Below are positions 7,361 through 12,327 of a stretch of 17,542 nt of DNA, piece after piece. The notes under the pieces are model-generated. The model saw only the letters and a list, made by a program, of their open reading frames with translations, had not been told where the DNA came from and searched no databases. How positions within the stretch are numbered: the first letter of the stretch is position 1; each line of letters starts with the position of its first letter. Origin of the DNA: Burkholderiales bacterium (lineage in GTDB: Bacteria; Pseudomonadota; Gammaproteobacteria; Burkholderiales; SG8-41); NCBI GenBank assembly GCA_019746155.1, contig JAIESJ010000223.1, positions 1 to 17,542 of the forward strand. The letters run 5' to 3'. A program made the translations under genes and the position numbers.

Positions 7361-7442
7361 GCTCTAAGACGGCAAGCCGGCGGGCGGCCGCGTGCTATGG
7401 GATATACCGTTGATCGAAGGGCCTGTATTGCGCGGGATAGCG

Positions 7443-7488
7443 CTCCGCAGGCGGAGTCAAGTCACATGGGCAAGTCCATCCAATTATA
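7443..7488 (-). promoter_or_regulatory. Possible promoter and leader hairpin for the leftward catabolic cluster
   Basis: On the - strand TATAAT occurs at 7483-7488, about 120 bases upstream of the ComA-like start, without a good -35 at usual spacing. Between the two, CTCCGC (7443-7448) and GCGGAG (7451-7456) form a tight hairpin in the would-be leader. This 179-bp gap holds no gene. Confidence 0.3.
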
Positions 7489-7539
7489 AGCTAGACCGGC
7501 TGGTAGCGCAGGCAAAAGTCCATATCGTGGCTATGGTGA

Positions 7540-7971
7540 TCAGTGCAGCGTCTTGGCCGCGCGCCGCGGTTCGATCTCGGCGGTCGCGGGCGAAGGGGAG
7601 GCATGATGCGCGACCATGCGCCAGCCCTGCTCGGTCCTGAGGTAGATATTGGTTGCGATCATCGGATTGCGCGCGCGCGTCTCGCCTGCGACCACGATGT
7701 GCTCGTAGACACTGTGCACCGACAGCATCATGCCGTGCAGGTATTGCTGCTCGCGCAGCTGGAAACGCAGGGTTTGTCCGCTGGCGAAAATCTGTCGCCA
7801 TGATTCACGCACCTGCGCGACGCCGCTGATGCGGCCGCCATGCGGATGAACGCAGTAAATATCGTCGTCGTCAGCCCATACCGCCATCATCCCGTCCAGG
7901 TCGCACTTGGCGAACGCCTCGTAAAACGCCGCTTCGGCATCCTGGGGGGTGGGAAAAAGCATTTTTTTCAC
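7540..7971 (-). CDS. NTF2-like / SnoaL-like domain protein
   Basis: A 143-residue protein with the cone-shaped NTF2-like fold of the SnoaL/YybH type, whose members range from isomerases to ligand-binding proteins. The pattern is typical: an N-terminal helix (AEAAFYEAFAKCDLDGMMAVW) followed by DDDDIYCVHPHGG, a GVAQVRESWRQIF helix, then beta strands ending GWRMVAHHASPSP. The histidine pair near the end is common in the group. No signal peptide is seen, so it is probably cytosolic. The start is ambiguous: GTG at 7971 or ATG at 7962, three codons on; neither has a strong ribosome binding site. It lies 41 bases downstream of waaF and is probably co-transcribed. No specific function can be assigned. 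Confidence 0.85.
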   Translation of the reverse strand: MKKMLFPTPQDAEAAFYEAFAKCDLDGMMAVWADDDDIYCVHPHGGRISGVAQVRESWRQIFASGQTLRFQLREQQYLHGMMLSVHSVYEHIVVAGETRARNPMIATNIYLRTEQGWRMVAHHASPSPATAEIEPRRAAKTLH

Positions 7972-8012
7972 TTGAGGCGTCTTTGTGCGGCGGCGTATAC
8001 GTAAGCGCTACA

Positions 8013-9029
8013 TCATGACCGGATTTTATCAAAATCAATGGCTTCGGAAACCCGGTCCGGCGTGAGCTGCATCATGCAATTGAAATGCCCGAGCGGGCAT
8101 TCGCGCTCGAAGCACGGGCTGCATGGCAGATCAAGCTTGAGAATTCTGGCGCTGCCCGATAGGGGAGGGGTGAATGCAGGACTACTCGAGCCGTAGAGCG
8201 CGACGAGCGGTTTGGCGAGCGCGGCGGCAACGTGCATCAGGCCGGAATCATTGCTGATCACGAGTCGCGTCGAGGCCAGCAGGTCGATCGCTTCGTCGAG
8301 CGTAGTCTTGCCGCACAGGTTGGCGCACAGATCGCCGGCGAGCGCGTTGATTTCGGCGCCGAGCACGGCGTCCCTGGCCGAGCCGACCAGCCACACGTCG
8401 CAGCCGCGGGATTTGATGTGCCGCGCGAGCTGCGCGAAATACTTTGCCGGCCAGCGCTTGGCCGGGCCGTATTCGGCTCCAGGGCACAGCGCGACGACCG
8501 GCGGTCCCGGTTCCAGTGCAAGTTTGCGCAGAACCGCAAGCCGGCTGCTTTCATCGATTTTCAGGTGCGCCGGCGGCAGGGGATGTTTGAGCGGCTCGCC
8601 GGCCGCGCCCGCCAAGGCGGCAAAGCGCTGCACCATGAGCGGCAGCGCGTGCTGGTCGAGGCGGCGCGTATCGTTGAGCAGTCCCCGGCGCAGTTCTCCG
8701 ACATAGCCCGTGCGCAGCGGGATGCCCGCAAAAAAAGGCACCAGTGCCGACTTGAATGAATTGGGGAGCACGATGGCCTGGTCGTAGCTTTCGGCGGCGA
8801 GCCTGCGGCCGAGACGGCGGCGCTCGCAGAGCTTCAGGTCGCCGTGATCGAAGGGATTGGGTAGCGCGCGCCGCACCTCGGGCATGCGCTGCAGAAGCGG
8901 CAGCGTCCACTGCGGCGCCAGCACATCCAGCGCCAATCCCGGGTGTTTTTGATGCAGCAACCGGAACAGCGGCTGGGCAAGGACCATGTCTCCCACCCAT
9001 GACGGGCCTACGACAAGCACTTTTGTCAT
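8013..9029 (-). CDS. waaF: Lipopolysaccharide heptosyltransferase II
   Basis: Glycosyltransferase family 9 enzyme that adds the second L,D-heptose to the LPS inner core from ADP-heptose at the cytoplasmic face of the inner membrane. The 338 residues match the family length. Seen are the N-terminal VGPSWVGDMVLAQPL with the catalytic Asp14, CPGAEYGPAKRWP (182-194) in the nucleotide-sugar domain, ISNDSGLMHVAAAL (258-271), the SSSPAFTPP loop, and the cysteine cluster CSPCFERECPLGHFNC near the C-terminus that marks WaaF rather than WaaC. The start ATG 9029 gives the canonical MTKVLVVGPSWVGD. It lies after the zinc-finger gene, separated by 119 bases filled by an inverted repeat. Its presence implies heptose-containing LPS. 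Confidence 0.97.
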   Translation of the reverse strand: MTKVLVVGPSWVGDMVLAQPLFRLLHQKHPGLALDVLAPQWTLPLLQRMPEVRRALPNPFDHGDLKLCERRRLGRRLAAESYDQAIVLPNSFKSALVPFFAGIPLRTGYVGELRRGLLNDTRRLDQHALPLMVQRFAALAGAAGEPLKHPLPPAHLKIDESSRLAVLRKLALEPGPPVVALCPGAEYGPAKRWPAKYFAQLARHIKSRGCDVWLVGSARDAVLGAEINALAGDLCANLCGKTTLDEAIDLLASTRLVISNDSGLMHVAAALAKPLVALYGSSSPAFTPPLSGSARILKLDLPCSPCFERECPLGHFNCMMQLTPDRVSEAIDFDKIRS

Positions 9030-9050
9030 ACGGTTGATGACCCGCCCGTC

Positions 9051-9136
9051 GAGTGTTGAGTGTTGAATTTTGAGTTGTGAGTTAAAAACCGTTTTTCAGC
9101 TCGATGAACTCAACACTAAGCACTCAAAACTCAACA
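9051..9136. repeat. TTGAGT-rich imperfect inverted repeat upstream of waaF
   Basis: The left arm (about 9051-9083) repeats GTTGAGT/TTGAGTT units. The right arm (about 9106-9136) repeats the complementary AACTCAA/ACTCAA units, so the two can fold into a long imperfect hairpin. At the apex AAAAAC (9084-9089) pairs with GTTTTT (9091-9096). It fills most of the gap between the zinc-finger gene and waaF and holds no coding frame. It may act as a terminator/attenuator or be an intergenic repeat family. Confidence 0.55.
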
Positions 9137-9148
9137 TTCGGCGCGCGG

Positions 9149-9355
9149 CTAATGTCCGCGCGCCGCAGCGCCGCCCTTAAGCGTGTACTTGGTGCCGCAA
9201 TACGGGCACAGCGCCGCGCCGGTTTTTTCGATCGGCAGGAACACGCGCGGATGGGCGTTCCACAGCAGCATCGACGGCGTCGGGCAGTGCAGCGGCAGGT
9301 CCGCCGCCGTGACCTCGATGTGCCGTGCTCTGTTGGCTGTCTTCTGGTCTGACAT
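9149..9355 (-). CDS. Small zinc-finger domain protein (zf-CHCC family)
   Basis: A 68-residue protein with a CHCC zinc site: Cys in LPLHCPTP, His in NAHPRVFLP and the pair CPYC, as in the zinc-finger domain also found in the NDUFS6 subunit of complex I. The role of the stand-alone bacterial form is unknown. ATG 9355 is preferred because GAGAG lies six bases upstream. An in-frame ATG at 9367 would overlap the ilvE stop codon (ATGA), so translation is probably coupled to ilvE either way. The ilvE / zinc-finger / waaF order is one I recall as common in Betaproteobacteria. Confidence 0.9.
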   Translation of the reverse strand: MSDQKTANRARHIEVTAADLPLHCPTPSMLLWNAHPRVFLPIEKTGAALCPYCGTKYTLKGGAAARGH

Positions 9356-9363
9356 GGTTGCTC

Positions 9364-10290
9364 TCATTCAGCGACCGGCGTCAGCCAGTCGCGGTATTTG
9401 TCCGACTTGCCGGCGACGCAGTCGAAAAAGGTCTTTTGCAGTTTTTCGGTGATCGGCCCGCGTTTGCCCGCTCCAATGACGCGTCCATCGACCTCGCGGA
9501 TCGGCGTGACCTCGGCCGCGGTCCCGGTGAAAAATGCTTCATCCGCAATATACAGATCATCCCGCGTGATGCGCCTGGCGGAAACGGTATAACCCATATC
9601 CTGCGCCAGCGTGATGATCGATTCCCGGGTGATGCCGATGAGGGCGCTCGTGAGTTCCGGTTCGTAGATTTTGCCGTTTTTCACGATGAAAATATTTTCG
9701 CCCGAGCCTTCGGCGACGAAACCATCGACGTCGAGCAGCAACCCCTCGTCATAGCCGTGCTCGGTCGCCTCCAGGTTGGCGAGGATCGAGTTGGCGTAGG
9801 TGCCGGAATACTTGGCGCGGCACATCGAAACGTTGACATGATGGCGCGCGTGGGAAGAGGTCTTGACCCGTATGCCCTTCTCGAGCGCTTCCGCACCGAG
9901 ATAGGCTCCCCACGGCCAGGCGGCAACCGCCACGTGCACGCTTGCGCCCTTCGGCGACACCCCCATTTTCTCCGAGCCATAGAAGGCAATCGGCCGGATA
10001 TAGCAGGATTCAAGCTTGTTCGCCCGGACCACTTCTTTTTGCGCCTCCATGAGGGTTTCCCGGCTGTAAGGGAGCTTCATCATGTAGATGTGGGCGGAAT
10101 TGAACAGGCGCTCGGTATGCTCCTTGAGCCGGAAAATCGCAGTGCCGTTGACGGTATTGTAGGCGCGCACGCCCTCGAATACCGCGAGCCCGTAATGCAG
10201 GGAGTGGGTGAGTACGTGGGTGGTGGCATTGCGCCAGGGCACAAGCTTGCCGTCATACCAAATATGCCCGTCGCGGTCGGCCATCGACAT
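9364..10290 (-). CDS. ilvE: Branched-chain amino acid aminotransferase
   Basis: Fold-type IV PLP enzyme that transfers the amino group between glutamate and the keto acids of Leu, Ile and Val in the cytosol. It is 308 residues, normal length. Key features are HYGLAVFEGVRAY (32-44), CYIRP (96-100) for phosphate/PLP positioning, the Schiff-base lysine Lys160 in RAKYSGTYANS, the GYDEGLLLDVDG strand, EGSGENIFIV (194-203), LIGITRESII, and FFTGTAAEVTPI near the C-terminus. ATG 10290 is chosen over the ATG two codons later because GGAG lies nine bases upstream. It is nearly contiguous with the zinc-finger gene. The upstream side is interrupted by the accessory block that separates it from glnE. Confidence 0.97.
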   Translation of the reverse strand: MSMADRDGHIWYDGKLVPWRNATTHVLTHSLHYGLAVFEGVRAYNTVNGTAIFRLKEHTERLFNSAHIYMMKLPYSRETLMEAQKEVVRANKLESCYIRPIAFYGSEKMGVSPKGASVHVAVAAWPWGAYLGAEALEKGIRVKTSSHARHHVNVSMCRAKYSGTYANSILANLEATEHGYDEGLLLDVDGFVAEGSGENIFIVKNGKIYEPELTSALIGITRESIITLAQDMGYTVSARRITRDDLYIADEAFFTGTAAEVTPIREVDGRVIGAGKRGPITEKLQKTFFDCVAGKSDKYRDWLTPVAE

Positions 10291-10462
10291 TGGTTGATAC
10301 TCCGCTCAAAAAAACTGAATTTTAGCGTATTTCACCCGACGCTGCCCTTTAACTTCCGCTGTCGGTAGAGCGACTGATCCGAACAGGATTATTTCTTCAG
10401 CTCCGGTAACGCCTGCACGATTTCGCAGACCATTTCCTTGCTGCGCTTTGTGAGTGACGCAA
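10291..10462. other. Intergenic stretch between XRE gene and ilvE
   Basis: No convincing gene is present. On the - strand TAAAAT at 10319-10324 could be the ilvE -10 box, with no clear -35. A stop-free stretch of about 39 codons, overlapping the end of the XRE gene and ending at TAA about 10391, reads ASLTKRSKEMVCEIVQALPE near its end. It has no usable start upstream of an internal ATG 14 codons from the stop, so it is not called as a gene. Confidence 0.35.
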
Positions 10463-10753
10463 CTACCGTGCGCGCCGCAGCTTGGAAAGCAATTGCGGCT
10501 CTTCTTCGCTAAGCAGTCCATCGATTACTTTATGCGGGTCAATCCCGATCGCTTGCGCCACCTGCAAGAATTCCACGACGTCGAGCCGCCGTTCGGCATT
10601 TTCATACTTTGAAACAAACGATTGCGGCCGGCGTAATCGTTTGGCCAGGGCCTGCTGGGAAACACCGGCGTTCTTGCGGGCTGCTCTAAGCTGCGCAAGG
10701 AATCGTTCGTTCTGCCGTAGGTAGGTAGTCTTCAACGAGGCAACTAATGACAT
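10463..10753 (-). CDS. XRE-family helix-turn-helix transcriptional regulator
   Basis: A 96-residue DNA-binding protein with a single Cro/C1-type HTH (residues about 18-81). The scaffold helix is LRAARKNAGVSQQALAKRL, the recognition region RRPQSFVSKYENAERRLD, followed by VVEFLQVAQAIGIDP, typical of small regulators next to toxins, prophage or accessory genes. No ligand-binding domain follows, so it probably acts alone as a dimer. ATG 10753 has AAGG seven bases upstream. It is divergent from the omptin-like gene across 168 bases that contain overlapping palindromes close to its own promoter, suggesting autoregulation and perhaps control of the protease gene. Its base composition is AT-richer than the flanking housekeeping genes. 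The C-terminal SEEEPQLLSKLRRAR has no recognised role. Confidence 0.88.
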   Translation of the reverse strand: MSLVASLKTTYLRQNERFLAQLRAARKNAGVSQQALAKRLRRPQSFVSKYENAERRLDVVEFLQVAQAIGIDPHKVIDGLLSEEEPQLLSKLRRAR

Positions 10754-10770
10754 CAGCTGCCTTTTTTAAA

Positions 10771-10802
10771 CCTATTTGCGGATTATCCCAAAATAGGATA
10801 AT
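10771..10802. promoter_or_regulatory. Overlapping palindromes, candidate XRE operator
   Basis: Two perfect 7-bp inverted repeats overlap: CCTATTT (10771-10777) with AAATAGG (10791-10797), and ATTATCC (10782-10788) with GGATAAT (10796-10802). They begin 18 bases upstream of the XRE start codon. A possible - strand promoter overlaps them: TTGGGA at 10787-10792, then TAAAAA 17 bases on. A bound regulator would therefore block its own promoter (inference). GATAAT on the + strand (10797-10802) could also serve the omptin-like gene. Confidence 0.5.
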
Positions 10803-10921
10803 ATCTCAAACCAGTTGGGCAAGCGGGCTGTTCGGCTGTCATCCGACGACCTGTTAGATAGAAAGTGGTCCAGTAACATGGTTCGTTTTTGTTGGGCATG
10901 TCAACTAACGCGGGAGATACC

Positions 10922-11845
10922 ATGAAACAAAAATATTTCGTGTCATTGCTGGGATTGCTTGCAATTGTTGCCGCCGGCGTGCCGTCGGCGATGGCCGCCG
11001 ATCCAGGCTCCCAAGAGCTGCAAATTACTACCGAGCTGAAATATTGGCGGAGTACGGGGAAAACCACCTGGAATCATAATGCCTCTGCCTCCTCTCCTTT
11101 GTTTGGCAACCCCACCTCCCAACTCACTTATAGCGGCATGAAAAGCAATGTCGCCGAAGTCGGTATTCGCGCAGACAAGGAAAGATTCTTTTCCCGAATT
11201 AATTTCGGGGCCGGCAACATAGATTCCGGTAATCTGCGCGATGAGGATTGGCTGGTCGGTCAATTAAAATTATCAGATACCGACAGTTCTCTCAGAAACG
11301 GACACCTCAGTTACTGGCTCTGGGATTTTGGCGGTGCCGTTTTCAAGGACCAAAACATCGCTTTCTCTTTGTTCGGCGGTTATGGACAGTACAAGGAGAA
11401 AATTGACGCATATGGTTTAAGGAATTTGCCTGGTTATCCTTATCCCAATCTACCTGATTCGACAAAGGTAATTACCAATGATGCCCTATGGAAGATTTGG
11501 CGGCTCGGAACAGCGGTAGATGGGAAATTAAGCGACCAGTTCAAGCTAAACGGCGAGTTGGCGTATGCGTTTAATGCAAAATTGTCCAATGAGGATAGTC
11601 ACCATCTTCGCACCGACCTGGGCCCGACCCCAAACATCAGGCATTCCGGCAGTGGTGACGGTTGGATGTGGCAAATTGGAGGTGCATATGAATACACCAA
11701 GGCACTTTCATTCAGCGCTGCTTACCGGTCGTGGCTTTTCCGAACCAAGGGCACGATTCGGTTTGCCAATGGCGCAGGCCTCCCAATAAATAATTTTGAA
11801 ACGACTCGCGACGGCTTATTGATCGGGATGTCTTATCGCTTCTGA
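10922..11845 (+). CDS. Omptin-like outer-membrane protease (beta-barrel)
   Basis: A 307-residue precursor with a clear signal peptide (charged MKQK, hydrophobic 6-20, cleavage after AMA at residue 25) and a terminal aromatic SYRF, marking a Gram-negative outer-membrane barrel. Omptins use an Asp-Asp pair plus an Asp-His pair. Here GNLRDEDW gives Asp107 and Asp109, aligning with GNMVDQDW of OmpT, and NEDSHH gives Asp225 and His227, aligning with OmpT NDEHY. The spacing between pairs is 116 residues, against 125 in OmpT. ATG 10922 is chosen because GGGAGA lies five bases upstream; a TTG at 10889 would place the signal peptide internally. Base composition is low (23 of 60 G+C at 11401-11460), suggesting acquisition. 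The Protochlamydia-type omptin-fold outer-membrane family is an alternative label. Its target is unknown. Confidence 0.75.
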   Translation: MKQKYFVSLLGLLAIVAAGVPSAMAADPGSQELQITTELKYWRSTGKTTWNHNASASSPLFGNPTSQLTYSGMKSNVAEVGIRADKERFFSRINFGAGNIDSGNLRDEDWLVGQLKLSDTDSSLRNGHLSYWLWDFGGAVFKDQNIAFSLFGGYGQYKEKIDAYGLRNLPGYPYPNLPDSTKVITNDALWKIWRLGTAVDGKLSDQFKLNGELAYAFNAKLSNEDSHHLRTDLGPTPNIRHSGSGDGWMWQIGGAYEYTKALSFSAAYRSWLFRTKGTIRFANGAGLPINNFETTRDGLLIGMSYRF

Positions 11846-11867
11846 TCACTGCATAAGTTTCACGCGC

Positions 11868-11901
11868 AAAAAGCCTTCGACATAGATTGGGAGGCTTTTT
11901 T
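11868..11901 (+). terminator. Intrinsic terminator of the omptin-like gene
   Basis: A 9-bp perfect stem, AAAAAGCCT (11868-11876) with AGGCTTTTT (11892-11900), ends in a run of T and lies 22 bases after the stop codon. The loop is long (15 bases). The A-run on the other arm could make it bidirectional. Confidence 0.75.
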
Positions 11902-11946
11902 CTGCCTCGGTCACCTACTCCTCACCGGCCGAGTACCAGGACTTTC

Positions 11947-12039
11947 GTGAGCCCGCTGAGTTTGGCCAGGATGCGCAGCCAACGCCGCCGCTCGGGAGTT
12001 AACCTGGAGCGCTTCATTGATGAGGCGCGCGGGGGCTGA
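11947..12039 (+). pseudogene. Probable antitoxin remnant preceding the PIN gene
   Basis: A 30-codon frame from GTG 11947 ends in RSGVNLERFIDEARGG. Its stop overlaps the PIN start codon as TGATG, an arrangement typical of antitoxin-toxin pairs. The N-terminal DNA-binding domain expected of a VapB/Phd-type antitoxin is not visible in this or the neighbouring frames, so only a 3' remnant seems to survive. Identity is inferred from position and overlap, not from a recognised domain. Confidence 0.4.
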
Positions 12040-12320
12040 TGCAGTTTGTGTTGGATACCTCGGTTACGTGCGCTTGGTATCTCAAGAATCAGGCAACGCC
12101 GTATTCGATCGCTATCTATGACGCAGTGATGGCGCAGCGGCATCGGCCGCTCGTGCCTGAGGTATGGCGCACGGAAGTCTCTCATGGGCTCATCCGCGCC
12201 GTCGGCCGACGGTTGATCGCGCGCGAGGAGTGCCGCGATGCGCTTGCCGAGCTTGATTTAATCCGGCCTCTGCTCGCTGCTGGCGCGGCCAAGGCAGGCG
12301 TCCTCGTATTCGCGCCTTGA
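12039..12320 (+). pseudogene. Truncated PIN-domain (VapC-type) toxin
   Basis: A 93-codon frame begins with FVLDTSVTCAWYL, the PIN-domain first strand with metal-binding Asp6. It continues with a helix, then LVPEVWRTEVSHGLIRA containing the second acidic residue Glu46. VapC proteins run to about 130 residues and carry further acidic residues near a C-terminal DALHLA-type motif. Here homology fades after ELDLIRP (about residue 77) into an alanine-rich tail and a stop, so the C-terminal half of the RNase active site is missing. The protein is probably inactive. It directly follows the antitoxin remnant (TGATG) and ends seven bases from the glnE stop (convergent), so a deletion reaching toward glnE may have removed its end. 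Confidence 0.75.
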
Positions 12321-12327
12321 GCCCCTG

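Noticed and set aside
7520..7536. CCATA/TATGG inverted repeat just after the NTF2-like stop codon, followed by TTTT on the - strand.
   Set aside because: Only a 5-bp AT-rich stem with a 7-base loop; too weak to call a terminator.
10360..10390. GTCGGTAGAGCGACTGATCC on the + strand resembles the D-arm and anticodon stem of a tRNA, near the accessory block edge.
   Set aside because: No acceptor stem, no T-arm (GGTTCGA) and no normal anticodon loop follow. The match is about 14 bases, so chance cannot be excluded; at best a fragment of an old attachment site.
10391..10510. A stop-free stretch of about 39 codons on the - strand overlapping the XRE 3' end and encoding a plausible helical C-terminus (KEMVCEIVQALPELKK).
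   Set aside because: No start codon with a ribosome binding site except an internal ATG giving 15 residues, and no recognised family. Could be a frameshifted tail of an older, longer XRE protein but cannot be supported.
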